Counted from the first letter of the stretch, positions 1-11,022 are shown. The stretch: 64,000 nucleotides of DNA from Gracilariopsis chorda (GCA_003194525.1 NBIV01000172.1:1-64000), one strand, 5' to 3'. Program-made: numbers and translations. Notes: a model not told the origin generated them from the sequence alone.

Positions 1-98
1 GCTGACCCCTCTCTTTCTTTGCGCTTGACGAGATCGCGCAGAAGAAAGTCGACGCCCTTAGCGGTGGCTGGCGCCCGGTACCACCCTTTTCTGCCAAC

Positions 99-1697
99 CT
101 ACAAAGTCCAAGAGGAGAGAATATCGGTTTGGTTATTCGCATGTTCTTCACATACCGCTCGTTTTGTGTCCCCCGCTGCGTCATTTATCGCACTCTTGCT
201 TGCGGAGGCCCTCTCCTGTCCGTCATGAGTGTTTGTATTGCCCTCCTTCAATAACGTATTTGAAAGAGAAAACGGGTGGATGTTTTCCGCGCTATTAGTC
301 ACTTGTCCTGGTCCAAGTTCGTCGACATCATTTACATTCCCTCCCAGTCCAGAGAGGGAAACGCCCTGAGTCTTCGGTAACCCCTGAAGTAGATGCACGT
401 GTTCCAAAACCTCCTCACCACAAACGGTATTTCTCCTGTTCAACTTCTACCGATGTGGGATCTGGAGGCTGTCGGGGGTGACGCTGCTCGTGTCTATAAC
501 ATCCTGCTTAATCTCCCGGTCCTGCGTACCAACGCCGCCAGGCGATGGGAGACTTTTTTTATCCAAGCGCTTCACGGTACCTCCATCGCCGTCATGCCCT
601 TTGCTCTTCGGCGCATCCTCAGGCACTGGTATATCGGTGTATTGACTGTTCGTGGAATGCTGAGTTGATTTGCGACCCCGCCCTTTCCCATCAACTTCCC
701 GGCCAATACGGTCGTTGAACAAGTACTTCACTGGAACCCCGGTGTCCCTCCTCACCTTCCATAACTCAACCACTTTCTTAACCTTTTCAGGAGACCAGTT
801 CCGGACGGCGTATAGGGAAGACCTCGTAAACGAGGCAACCCCAGTCTCTTCGAGGTATGAAAGGTAAGGGACGACTCCGGCATCCAAAAGCCGGTCAGCC
901 CCGGACATGTATTGTCTCCTCGTTGGACTGAACAATCTCCACGTTTCGGTTATCTTTCCGAGAGAGAAACTCGATTGCCCATCTACACTTTGACCCATGA
1001 AACGCTGTCAGTTTCTCATACATATCGAAGACTTTTGGGTGGGTCATTGCCTGGGGAACTGCTTTCCGACCGCTCAGTCGTGAGACGCGCATGCTCTCCA
1101 CATGTTTCCAGTGTTCCTTGAGATCTTCGTAAAGCAGCACCTGCTGCATGAATCCGTATCGCTCTGGCGAGGTTCATTCACCTCGACTTGGAAAGCTATG
1201 AACCCCTTATATTTCAAAACATCCAAGTCCTCTCCGTTAGCCCCTAGCCCACTAAAGGACACAAGCTTATACGGCAGAATGAGTGTGTGCAGGGTGCGAC
1301 TTGAGGAGCAGAAGCGATGTCCGCCCGCGATAATGATGAGCTTCCCTTTTGTGTGGCCATGCCTTGACCTCACCACGAGCAGTGGCTGACTGCTTGGAAC
1401 CGCTGCGGACCACGTATATCAGCGACAAGAGAGAGTAAACGCATACTAGAGACGTTACGTCCCACATAAGGGCCGACGAACATGTCAATACTGGCGTATC
1501 GTGTCGGAGAGCATTTTCCCTGTTCTATGCGTTCGTAAATGCGGTGAATAATGGAGCCCGATGTCGAGGGCATGATAGTTCAGAGGTTCCTCACTCCCAA
1601 TCAGAGTAGGAATCCGTTTCCAACTGGATCCAACTTGATATTTCACGGCTCTCCGCCCGGCTTCCGCAGATGTAGTAGAAAGACCCTCTTGACTCAA
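99..1697 (-). pseudogene. Decayed gene, possibly ParB-like
   Basis: Four or five open segments in different frames run head to tail on the minus strand (about 1697-1370, 1376-1074, 1149-895, 998-447, 443-99), as expected of one gene broken by frame changes, or of one with short introns I cannot place. The segment near 1350-1310 reads GKLIIIAGGHR, which resembles the nucleotide-binding strand and turn of ParB-like domains (compare VDGRHRRLA in the gene at 13789-17718). Downstream (about 890-670) is a stretch with helix-turn-helix-like spacing and a KGRGRK basic patch, followed by a Ser/Thr-rich tail. The ParB suggestion rests on one short motif and is weak. No intact copy is visible. Confidence 0.35.
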
Positions 1698-2345
1698 TCA
1701 CAGACGACTTCGCGTTAGGACAGAAATGCGCAATGCCTAATAGTTTTCCGGAATGTTGGGCACCGGTCACGTTGACATGTCGTAGATAGCGTGAGGAATG
1801 GTTAGTGGTTGATGCGTCCAGCTTCAGCCTGTAATAGATCTCCGAGTTGGTGAGGCAGAGAACGACGTCGCGCTAAGCGTATATTGCGCAGCAGGTATAG
1901 ATGGAAGGGACAGATGTGCGCAGGTTACAGTGCGACGAAGCGGTTCCTGGGGCAAATGGATGGTGTTTTGGCTCGCAAACGGTTCCGCGAGTAGTAAGAT
2001 TCGTATTCCCCCAATGCGACCGCAACGCGAGGGATGTCGCGCTAAGCCGAAAAACGCGTACGGGTTAAGTGTCCAGTGGTTGGTGCGCATACATTGCATA
2101 GATATGCAATAAATCGTTGGAGGAAGAACTGGTGGGTTCAAACCCGGAAACGTCTCGCATGTAGTAAAAGCCCGCACACAAGAGACGTCGCGATTAGAAA
2201 AGAGTACCTCAGACTGAAGGAACAAAACGCCAGAGCAGTGGAAATCGCGTTCGGTGGCAGCGCTTCGCTAGAGCAAGAGTGGATCGTGCGGGGCACCAAC
2301 CTTTTGCGTCGGGTTGAGCATGTAGTAGGCACAGGCGGTAAGGAA

Positions 2346-2362
2346 TGGGGAAGCGTTCCCCA
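2346..2362. repeat. 17-bp dyad TGGGGAA-N3-TTCCCCA, copy 1
   Basis: Perfect 7-bp inverted repeat around a 3-bp spacer (GCG). The same dyad with different spacers occurs at 2657-2673, 9463-9479 (one arm mismatch) and 9579-9595, always outside genes, which suggests a binding site rather than chance. Confidence 0.7.
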
Positions 2363-2656
2363 AAATCTGCAAGACAAGGTACCTAAACGAAACACCTGAA
2401 CAACCATTTCTAGGAAAATGTCCGTAACCGTACAGTGTCGGGGCATCCTCGTCATTACGTGTGTGCACAGCATGACAGAAGGTCCTTGCCTTCTTCTAGA
2501 ACACTCATTCCTGTAACGCTGAACGAATTTCCAGATAAGACAGCTACGTGTACACTGGTAGAAAGGTAAGAGGTTACTCTCTGTAACGACTACCATGCAC
2601 GTGCCGTCGCGTGACTGTTTAAACCTACCAGTGTATGACCATACCACAACCGTTTG

Positions 2657-2673
2657 TGGGGAAACATTCCCCA
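2657..2673. repeat. 17-bp dyad TGGGGAA-N3-TTCCCCA, copy 2
   Basis: Perfect 7-bp arms, spacer ACA, about 310 bp from copy 1. Same family as the pair near 9.5 kb. Confidence 0.7.
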
Positions 2674-3539
2674 ATTCCAGTGACGGCAAGTGCCCTAAAC
2701 GTTCATAAACGACCAGGGGTACAGCAGTGCAACATTTCCCGAGTGACAGCTGGCGCTCTGCCACATAACCATATCTGCGGATATGCTCAGGTAAGCATAC
2801 AGTGCATTTCGCGGCATACAGTTTGATGACACGGGGACCTCTGAACCAAAAGACGTTACACATGTACTGTCATGAGTGCGGAGCGTCACGTCACTGGCAT
2901 TCACATTCAAGGCCCCCCATGCCAGTGGCGCAATCTCCCCCTCTTGCTCTCGCAACGTGACACAAGACGATTATTCTGTGACATTATATCCTTAACGGTA
3001 CATATGGCATTTCTTGCGTGCCAAAATGGGGGAAAGCTTCCTCATCTTCCACAAGCGACGCAACCCGTTCATCCCCAACAGCCAAAAAACCCCATATCAT
3101 CCCCCAGCCCACATTTGCAACCGCGCCTTCACATGCCATTCGCTTCTTAACAGGTAGTACGAGCCCCGCTTCGCCGACACAAACACCACCTACACAGCTC
3201 CTGGACATTCCGGGTACCGATCCCAAAGACGCGGATGTACATACCGCACCTAGCGCACGCCCTTTGCGGATTCCAGCCCCGGACTTACGGAAAACCCCAA
3301 AGACACCGACTCTTCGATCGCCGTACACCATTCTAACCACTTGAACCCCTAATTTCTGAGACAAGCACAATACTCAGTCGGATCCAACCCTTGCCTAAGA
3401 CCCCCATCCGTTTGCCAACAACCTGACAAAAGAAGTTGCTATCCAGTCGAACCTAGGGTACTATACAAACCGGTCTAAAACCACTGCACCGCATCTAAAG
3501 CCTCCTAGCTGTTCACCGTATTGAGTGCGACTAAAACCA

Positions 3540-5207
3540 ATGCCCCGCAGAGCCAAACGTATGTCGAGATGGGAGGAACTTGTTGGCTCTAAGAACAAGC
3601 CGGTGGAAATCTATATTGACGAGACGTTGGCGGTTGAGAATGTAGAAGATAATGTGAAATTACGTACACTGAAGGCCGCATTCCGGGGACTGCAAGTAGG
3701 GTTCGGGTTTGGACTAGGAATGCACAACCTCTTGGCTTCAGATTACGCGGATATTCTGATGAACCTGGAACCAAGGCCGCTCGATGCGAAGAGCCGATTA
3801 ACGACTACCACATCACCTGTAGAGCTGGAGAACAACTATCTGGGACTGAAGACTGAAGCCGAGCTCGTAAGGCTTATGGATAGAAGCCGAGAGCATGACT
3901 GTGACGCACTTGAGTCCATCATCGTTGCGCATCAACACATTCTTTCCATGGTGTGCAGTGAAGGGGGCATACGGGATGCAGTGGTGGAAGAGAATGGCCA
4001 GAGGGATGGTTCCAAGTCAGCCGAACAGGCACTCACATGGAGTTTCTGTAGGTATAGCGTAATTATCCCCCCTTTTTCAGGGATGCAAGACTTTCTACGA
4101 ATGGTGGACGCCCCGGCAGATTCGGTGTCAGTGGAGTGCACGAGAAGTGCCTTGTACTCCAATGATGAAGTGTATCCTTCTCCGGGGAAGTCCTTGGAAT
4201 CATACTGCTGGAGGAATACCACGATGAGTGAAACCGGTCCCCGAAACACTGCATTGTACAAGATATACACCTTGTTCCCAAGTAAAACCGGCGGTCTAAT
4301 CCCTGAGAACATTGAGAAGCTCGGTATCTACTTGACTGTGACGGAGGAGATCATACGCGGTCACACAGGGAACAAGGGTACCAAAGGCAAGTACTATGAG
4401 TGGGTATCCCCGGTCATAGCAGAGGTAAAGCGCAGGAGAGTGCGAACTTTCTACCTTGGCGTAGGCTGCAGTATTGTGCTCCCCAGTACGTTTGTGGTAC
4501 GCCTTGGGGCGCATTGCAGTGAAGAGGTTGTTGTTTTTGTACATGCTGTTCGGGTTAAAGTCCCGAACCCCGAGAATGTCATTTTCATGCGCAGACCTCC
4601 GTCTTCTATTCCCAGGGACCTGCACGAGTACGGTAATGTTACGGAACTTTTACAGACATCGTTTACTACCGGTAAAGACCGACTAAGATTCGATGACCCT
4701 AATGATTCTGAAGATGAGGTTGAGCAATGCGTGTTGGGTACAATCCCGTCGATGGTAAACGTACCCCTCCACGCAAAGGTACGAGAGAAGCTTGTGGAAC
4801 ATGCATACGATGTGAGAGTTGGACGCGAGGGAATTGGCGGGGCGTATCACAGAACACCTGTCATAACTCAGGAGATCGAACCTTTGGATGGCACTCCAGG
4901 CTGTGATGAAGAAGATGGTGTTCTTCGTACGAGACAGCCGGCAACGGTAAGGTATTTGGTTGACGATGTTCCATACGACTACTTAGCGTATATAGCTGGA
5001 AAGGACTTCCAATTCCCCATATCCCTGGGCACAATCCTCACTAACCACCGGAAGAGTGGAGGTAGCACAAGTGATGAAGAAAAGTATAGTATGAGTGATG
5101 AGGACTCAACCTCTGACACTGAGGAGAGTACGGACGAACACTCGGACATCGAAGAGTCGGGTAACCGTAGAGAACCTAGTGAAAGTGATTCGGAGCGCAG
5201 TGCATAG
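3540..5207 (+). CDS. Unknown protein with acidic C-terminal tail
   Basis: Uninterrupted 555-codon ORF. I start at the first ATG (3540); the frame is open for 15 bases upstream without an ATG. The N-terminus is basic (MPRRAKRMSRWEELVG). The middle is a mixed-composition globular-looking region with no motif I recognise. The last roughly 60 residues (from about 5050) are Ser/Glu/Asp-rich, typical of a nuclear or chromatin-associated tail. It converges with the tyrosine recombinase gene on the opposite strand, with about 620 bp between the stops. It is one of the few fully open genes in the left cluster, so it may still be functional, or it may simply be younger. No function can be assigned from sequence alone. 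Confidence 0.7.
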   Translation: MPRRAKRMSRWEELVGSKNKPVEIYIDETLAVENVEDNVKLRTLKAAFRGLQVGFGFGLGMHNLLASDYADILMNLEPRPLDAKSRLTTTTSPVELENNYLGLKTEAELVRLMDRSREHDCDALESIIVAHQHILSMVCSEGGIRDAVVEENGQRDGSKSAEQALTWSFCRYSVIIPPFSGMQDFLRMVDAPADSVSVECTRSALYSNDEVYPSPGKSLESYCWRNTTMSETGPRNTALYKIYTLFPSKTGGLIPENIEKLGIYLTVTEEIIRGHTGNKGTKGKYYEWVSPVIAEVKRRRVRTFYLGVGCSIVLPSTFVVRLGAHCSEEVVVFVHAVRVKVPNPENVIFMRRPPSSIPRDLHEYGNVTELLQTSFTTGKDRLRFDDPNDSEDEVEQCVLGTIPSMVNVPLHAKVREKLVEHAYDVRVGREGIGGAYHRTPVITQEIEPLDGTPGCDEEDGVLRTRQPATVRYLVDDVPYDYLAYIAGKDFQFPISLGTILTNHRKSGGSTSDEEKYSMSDEDSTSDTEESTDEHSDIEESGNRREPSESDSERSA

Positions 5208-5829
5208 ATCACCCTATGCCAGCACATGGGAGATCTTATCTAAAAACCCATACAGTGACTTCCTCAAAGAAGCTCGCTCTGAGCGGAACAGTGGCACAGA
5301 ACCCTTCAAGCCCCCTGAAAAAACCCCTTTTAACTCATATGGCAACAAACCTTTGATCACATTCCTTCAAAAAGGTGGCCCTCGTCATCGCAACACAACG
5401 TGACACCTGAAGTGCCCCTTCACGTGTAAGACTGCCTAACAACCAACCCCACCCTTCTCCCGATACGACTGCCGTGAAGATCCCCTTTCAGAAAAGCCAG
5501 TGACACCTGATCGCTGCAAACGCCCCATCATACTAGTTTTCCTCCATCAAGTAACTCGTTTTCTAGGTCACCGCTTAGTCCTCTGCTAGGGAACGCAGAG
5601 GGTACAAGTGATATACTTGGGGACGCACACAATTCTTGCCCCCTCAATAGGGTGTACGCTTCCAAGCTTTCTTTCAACTCATCCTAATGGAAGGCGTTTC
5701 ACCGTGCCTTTCGAAACCCAAAGCGAAGATGACACTGATTTCCGCTCAACCGTGAACAAAGATGTTAATTCTCTCAAGCATTTGCGCAAGATGTATTCTG
5801 AGGTTTTGGTCGGCCAGCCTAACCCGTTT
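5208..5829. other. Convergent intergenic gap
   Basis: Lies between the 3' ends of the 3540-5207 gene and the recombinase gene. Contains a short + ORF (5608-6009) that mostly overlaps the recombinase 3' end on the other strand. I see no gene, repeat or RNA here. Confidence 0.5.
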
Positions 5830-8293
5830 CTAACACTCTTCCACCTCATCGGGGAAAATATCTCCCAGGCTACCAAACTCCTCTTCTATACTATCTTCAG
5901 AACCGGAACTACCAGAGTCGGGTTCATCATTCCTCCTAAGACCCAATTTACGCTTCTTTCGGGCCCTATTCTTTTCGCTTTGCGAACCAGGTGGAGACCT
6001 CCGCTGTGATACCAGCATAGTCACCGGCGGCAGCCTCTCGTCTTCCTCGGACTCTTCGTGTTCACAATCCTCAACATACACATCCTTGTCATCGCCGTTC
6101 TCATTCATTACGATACTGAAATGCTTGGTGAACAACTTCATAGTTTGCTTGAAGTCCTTAGAGTACGACGCCATGTACGTTCCCCTCAACTGTTCAACGG
6201 AAGTGTTCATCTGCTTTGCCACTAACGATAAGAACTCGTCCTCGCTTAGTTTGTTATCGTCAAACTTCCCTTGCCTGTAGCTATGCAACATTGACGTCGC
6301 GTAGCTGGCACGAAGCGTCATGGCTTTGACGTTGGTTAGACGTGGGTCTACCCCGCGCATGAAGCATCGAATGGAATGGCTGATGTTGGCCGGTGTCAGA
6401 TACTCTCCAGTCCGCGTGTGCACGAGTAGTGGCTGGTTTTTCTTGAATATATCTGACATGGGAATGCGGCGCCGCTTGATCAAGATGGGTCGAATGAAGT
6501 CAACATGAAATGTTAGATACGGTAATACCATGATGGGAAACATGACGTCCGGGATGTCAAGCGCACGGGCGGTCTTCTCTCGAAAAGTCTTAACACTGAC
6601 AACTTCGTCCTCGAATTCTTCATTCTTATAACAAATAGCCATCAGGTCGCGCGAAGGGCACTGGAGGCGGGCATACGCTTGGGGCCTCTGCCCACCCCCC
6701 ACTCAAAGTGAGAAGACCGACGAAATTAAGACACCACTTCTCTATTAACCCTTTGGACATATCGAGCATCTCTTCAGCTCGAGTCTGACCTTTCTTCTTT
6801 ACCGTAACGATGAACGATTCGGAAATGTCTTCAAGTATTGCTCTTGCTATGCGAATACCTTTCTGCATCTGTGCTTCGGTGACAATTCTCTGCTCTTTGA
6901 CCCTCTTGTCGGCGTCTTGTCTCTGCCTGGCATTCTCGCGGTACTTGCACTTGGCCGCATTGAACGTGCTTGTGAGGTACAGCGACACTCTTGCTATGCG
7001 GAGACGTGTTTCATCATCGTTGAACTTGAGTGTTGCGTACTTAGTTACGATCTGTAGGGCATTGCACTTCGATGCGACAGTGCAGGAAGAGGAAGTGGTG
7101 ATAAAGTGATTCACAAACACCTGGACAAGGTCCTCCTTCGCCAATTGCCTGAAGAAAGCCCTTTCCTTCCACCCATCATCTCGGTTAAGACGCTTCGCGC
7201 TGATGCACCACCGCACGAACTGCCCTATGATGCCCTGTAATAGTTTGAAGCTGGACCCTGACGACATACTCATCAACTCCTTGGTCCGAAACCGGAGTGT
7301 ATATATCTCATTAAGATCCATGCAGTTCTCACGGTTAACCTTAAGCCCCGAGTAGGCTGCCATTCCTTTTCCTACGCAGCGAGAAGTTTCTTTCATCCTT
7401 GCCGCGTCGCTCGTGAAGAAACCAGGGTCCCGAGCAAGCGCGAGATCAACCATATTCTTCCATAAGTTCTCTGGTGTATGCGGTTCACTTTCATTAAGCT
7501 CCGCTCTACAACGCAAGGAATGTACACTCAGTAGTGCGGCAGCATTCCCTCTTTCACGTGGACTCTTGAAAATATCTGTCCTCTCGTGAAACAGTTCATT
7601 GTTACGCTCCTTAAGCGTACGTTCCTGTGCTTTCAGCAGTGCACCCAAGTCTATCTGAGACGTGTCAACAGCAGGAACCTCTTTCCGCTGTTCACTCTCG
7701 CTCGGGGTTCCCGTTCTTATATCACTGGACACCTGCCTCTCTAATGAAACGTTACGTGCCACTACCTCCTCAGCGCCTTCTTCTCTGCAAAACGCCGGGT
7801 CCACCACCCCTTCAGGAAACACTTCTACCTGTTCGCCAACATCTTCGCAGATCAACTCATCACTCTGGAGGTCGTTCCCAAAAGATGTCTTCGTCGCTTC
7901 ACACGCATTGTCTTCTCGTTGAATCCCTTTCTGTGCCCGTCCACTGGTTGTTGCAGTTAGTTGATGGACTGCTTTCTTGGTCTTTCCGGATTTGGATGCG
8001 GTTGGTGCCCCTTTACACTCTTCAGCGTTGCCACGCGGCACATTCACACGTTGCAGAGGAGCAGGTGTGATCGCTGGAGCTATATATTGTATAGCCTTTT
8101 TCCTTGGCGTACGAACCCGAGGAGTCTCGTTACCCTGCGCACCGGTTATGGGTTCCAGCGAGATGGGTGCCGCCCCAACTCTTCGATTACCACTTGTGAC
8201 CGGTGGCTTCGATCGTAGATTGCGCAGCTTGCCTTTTCCGGGAGACCGCTTGCCGCTTGCGCCCGCAATATGATGCAGTAGAACGCTGTTCAT
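5830..8293 (-). CDS. Tyrosine recombinase, ORF split at a G run
   Basis: Two minus-strand ORFs (8293-6626, 555 codons from ATG; 6702-5830, 290 codons) overlap by 77 bp and together have the layout of a eukaryotic tyrosine recombinase. The first carries a long, low-complexity, basic N-terminal part and a helical core-binding region. The catalytic part is in the second: GGQRPQ around the first Arg, LRASYAT as the second Arg box, and TYMASY as the probable nucleophile Tyr, about 50 residues after box II as expected. The acidic C-terminal tail (EDCEHEESEEDE) is followed by a basic RARKKRK patch, a likely nuclear signal. The frame changes at a run of six G just before GGQRPQ (about 6700). That may be a mutation, an assembly error in a homopolymer, or recoding. 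Relatives are Crypton-type and giant-element recombinases. This is the likely mobilising enzyme of the left cluster. Confidence 0.75.
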
Positions 8294-9130
8294 GTCGTAT
8301 TGGGGGGGCTTTGTGCGTTCGATGGAATGCCAGATCTAGAAACCGATGACAGACAGTGTGAAACGCGGAGGGTTTGTGAGGAAAATAACGCCAAGCCCGA
8401 AGCCCCGAACTTTCCTTATGTAACCTGATCTGGGATGTAAACCGAGAGCGAGCACGGAACATTAACTGCAAGTAAGTGTCACGGTGTGACGCCAGCCAAA
8501 AGATACACTTGCACATTACGTGGCACACGGATGGCTCTGCACTGGATACAGATCACAATCTTCTGGGAGATGCAAACATCGCTCACTCTGCTCTGTTGTA
8601 GTGCGTATCATGTGTGGTGCCGGTGCCACACATGTCCTTCTTCCGATCTTCTTATGTGGTGTTCCTTTCACTGTCACTGTTAAGGTGTAAGTGCCATTCA
8701 CCTTGACTGCAATGTACAGTGACCCGAATTTGCATAGTAACGCAAGGTATGCTGTCTTACAGTGCGTTGTCCGCATGTTACTGTACAAACCCTTACATGG
8801 ACCTGGCTCGTTCCATGTGCACATAACCGCGTGCGGCCGTCCATTTCCTTGCGTGATATGCATCTAGGGCGATATTTTATTTAGCTTACAGACGTTCTGC
8901 TGCCCAAATCCATGTGCCAGTGTGCTCCAGTCCCGGTCTTCGTCGTCCTCAGTCCGTATTCCTTCTCCAGCCGCTCTAAAGCACCACTCTTCCGCTAAAA
9001 ACGTAGAACAACAGGCAGAAACCTCTTTTTAGATCCAGTACAAGTAGCGAATCTAGTCGTACTACTTTCTGGGGACTAAAACGGCTCCAGTTTGAGTAGG
9101 CTGGTATAGGCCGCAAGAGGGGCAACAGCT
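8294..9130. other. Intergenic region upstream of recombinase
   Basis: Contains the promoter side of the recombinase gene. Short ORFs (for example - strand 8516-8863) show no recognisable domain. No repeat or RNA was recognised. Confidence 0.4.
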
Positions 9131-9177
9131 AAAATGAAAAAAAAGCAAAACGCATTCGTGCGCAGAGTAGTCTCACA

Positions 9178-9295
9178 CCTTGTGCAGAGTGCATGGCCAG
9201 CGCATCCTGCACAAGGGGCGAGGGAGGAATCGAACCCACGATCACCGTTGCAGCAGCGCAGTGAGCATGGCCAGTACCCACTGCGCTACCGCAGC
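9178..9295 (-). repeat. tRNA-derived SINE-like sequence
   Basis: On the minus strand there is a perfect RNA polymerase III A box, TAGCGCAGTGGG (9288-9277), and a perfect B box, GGTTCGATTCC (9236-9226), with tRNA-like spacing of about 40 bp. The sequences that would form the acceptor stem do not pair, so it is not a functional tRNA. Just past the B box is an inverted repeat CCTTGTGCAG/CTGCACAAGG (9178-9187 and 9207-9216), which could form a hairpin in the body. This fits a tRNA-headed SINE or a tRNA fossil. Only one copy is seen in the window, so the SINE call is provisional. Confidence 0.5.
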
Positions 9296-9462
9296 GATTT
9301 TCGCTTGGCCAACCCTCTCATTCCTGCATCTCTTAATGCAAGTGGTCGCAGCTGTAATTATCTGTAAGGCAGTACTACGTGTAATACGCGTCGCGGTGAT
9401 AAGCGTGGGTATTGGCCGTATTTTGATATGCACCGTCTGAAAAAAACGTGTTCTACTGAAAG

Positions 9463-9479
9463 TGGGGAAACCTTCCCCG
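9463..9479. repeat. 17-bp dyad TGGGGAA-N3-TTCCCCG, copy 3
   Basis: Same palindrome family as at 2346 and 2657, with one mismatch in the last base and spacer ACC. Confidence 0.65.
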
Positions 9480-9578
9480 TATCCCGGACGAGATTCTGGT
9501 CCGGATGGGACCCCGCAGCCCCTGTTTCGGTCACTACAACCATGCTACCTGAGACCCACAGCCCACCGTTACCAGTTT

Positions 9579-9595
9579 TGGGGAACCGTTCCCCA
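9579..9595. repeat. 17-bp dyad TGGGGAA-N3-TTCCCCA, copy 4
   Basis: Perfect arms, spacer CCG, 116 bp from copy 3. As near 2.5 kb, the sites come as a pair in noncoding DNA. Confidence 0.7.
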
Positions 9596-9662
9596 ACGCT
9601 GTACGTTCTCGCACATACGATAGCGCTTCCATGAGAGAAAACCGCTTTGAAAACCTCCAACA

Positions 9663-10060
9663 GAGTAAAATCCTATTGAAACCTCTACGTAGTAGCCCCA
9701 AAACCCTAGCAATCCAGAAACCCCCCTAAAAACCCCTGAAAACCGAAAACCCCACTGAAAAACCCCCCTTGTCCTAAAGTCCTAATGAAATCCCATCCAT
9801 ATCCTAAAAACACCCTAAAAACCCCCCAATATCCTAAAACCCCTCTAAAGTCCATAAAAACCCAACGAAATCCAAATGAAATCCCATTGAAATCCTGAAA
9901 ACCAGAAATCCTATAAAATCCACCACAAATCCTAAAGTCCTAAAATCCTCATCCTCCCTAAAAACCTAAAGTCCATCAACTCCCACCGAATTTCCAAATC
10001 CAAAAAATCCTATATCTCTATAGCTATAGATCAAAAAAACCCCTAAACGAGAACAAAACC
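9663..10060 (+). repeat. Degenerate telomere-like tract (CCCTAAA type)
   Basis: A long stretch built from variants such as CCCCTAAAAACCCC, CCTAAAGTCC and CCCACTGAAAAACCC. The C-rich strand is on + throughout. It is too degenerate to be an active telomere but resembles old interstitial or subtelomeric repeat DNA. Similar patches occur at 11357-11420, 12475-12560, 30940-31000 and 31900-32600. Confidence 0.6.
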
Positions 10061-10131
10061 ACACTCCCAACTTAACGGTATTAGATTGATTCTGTTCAAA
10101 AACCCTCACTCAATTCAGCTTTCTAAGCTTC

Positions 10132-11022
10132 ATGAGATCTTACGAGTCTTGTGTACCAATTCACATCGGACCGCCAGTTCCCTGTAACACAACAGTTACC
10201 TATTCAGAAGAGCATACCACTATCTCATTTGCGGATGTGCTGCAACTCACTGTACCCAAGCAAGGTGGAAACTACCAAATAAGATGTGTCCAGGACCCAA
10301 GTACAAACGTAATGACAGAGCTGCGAGAAATCTATATTGCTGTTACTAATCTTCCCTGTCATGACCTCTTACTGCAAAAGGCTCAACTAGCCCGCCTACT
10401 CTCCGATCGATATCATATTGCCATGTACATCCGAAACGTAAGTACCACACGTCATACCCCTAATGTGTGGAGCTTGTTCAGCCTTTCCAGATTTTTGTAT
10501 TCATCTCTCGTCCTAGGACTTGCTCACACATTGATGAAAGGTATCATAGGCGGGACAGTTGGTTTTGCTTTGGGAGGTCCAAAGAATTCTCTCTATCACT
10601 TTGCCCGCAAGGCTTTGCTCCATTGTTTCACCCAGAGTGTCCTAAACATTGTAGTTTGGTGGAGTGCAAAGCACTTTTTAACTGCATTGTGTGGAAGCTT
10701 ATGTAAAAGTCCTTTTAATCCGAGTATTGCATACTCATGGAGGACTAGATCAATACTTCAATTTGGGGGTTCCTTATTAACCAGTCTGCTTCCTGTCAAC
10801 ATAGCCTTATATGTGACACATCTCCTCATCCCTTCTGGAAACACACTGCAATCCCATGTGACGAAGAAATGTATCGCTTACTCTCTAAGTGGGTCCCTGA
10901 CGGGTGGCTTTACATACTTGCTGGATGTCTGGATTCTATCTAGATTAACAAAACACCTGCAAATAGTACCTTTACATTGCACCGTGATATACCAGCCAGA
11001 TCCCTACGTCATGCCGCAGTGA
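10132..11022 (+). CDS. Putative multi-pass membrane protein
   Basis: Intact 296-codon ORF from ATG. The first roughly 105 residues look soluble. Four hydrophobic stretches follow: about 118-150 (with a Gly-rich segment, GIIGGTVGFALGG), 161-190, 207-233 and 248-270. That pattern suggests an integral membrane protein of three to four helices. No signal peptide is obvious and I recognise no family. It sits just downstream of the telomere-like tract, and its base composition is more AT-rich than the neighbouring recombinase and dioxygenase genes. It could be an unrelated host gene or cargo of a mobile element. Confidence 0.55.
   Translation: MRSYESCVPIHIGPPVPCNTTVTYSEEHTTISFADVLQLTVPKQGGNYQIRCVQDPSTNVMTELREIYIAVTNLPCHDLLLQKAQLARLLSDRYHIAMYIRNVSTTRHTPNVWSLFSLSRFLYSSLVLGLAHTLMKGIIGGTVGFALGGPKNSLYHFARKALLHCFTQSVLNIVVWWSAKHFLTALCGSLCKSPFNPSIAYSWRTRSILQFGGSLLTSLLPVNIALYVTHLLIPSGNTLQSHVTKKCIAYSLSGSLTGGFTYLLDVWILSRLTKHLQIVPLHCTVIYQPDPYVMPQ

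Larger units (their letters stand above)
1700..3539. other. Intergenic region with two dyad sites
   Basis: No convincing gene. Short overlapping ORFs occur on both strands, including a Pro/Ser/Thr-rich + strand ORF at 3018-3344, but none shows a domain or a strand bias I trust. It holds two copies of the palindrome TGGGGAA-N3-TTCCCCA, and the word GTCGCGCTAAG appears twice (near 1868 and 2036). The last few hundred bases should contain the promoter of the gene starting at 3540; I see no clear TATA box. Confidence 0.5.

Noticed and set aside
2138-2863. 241-codon - ORF
   Set aside because: Composition looks random, no conserved motif, overlapped by ORFs in other frames, and it contains both dyad sites.
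9220-9295. Functional tRNA gene on the minus strand
   Set aside because: A and B boxes are perfect but the acceptor stem does not pair.
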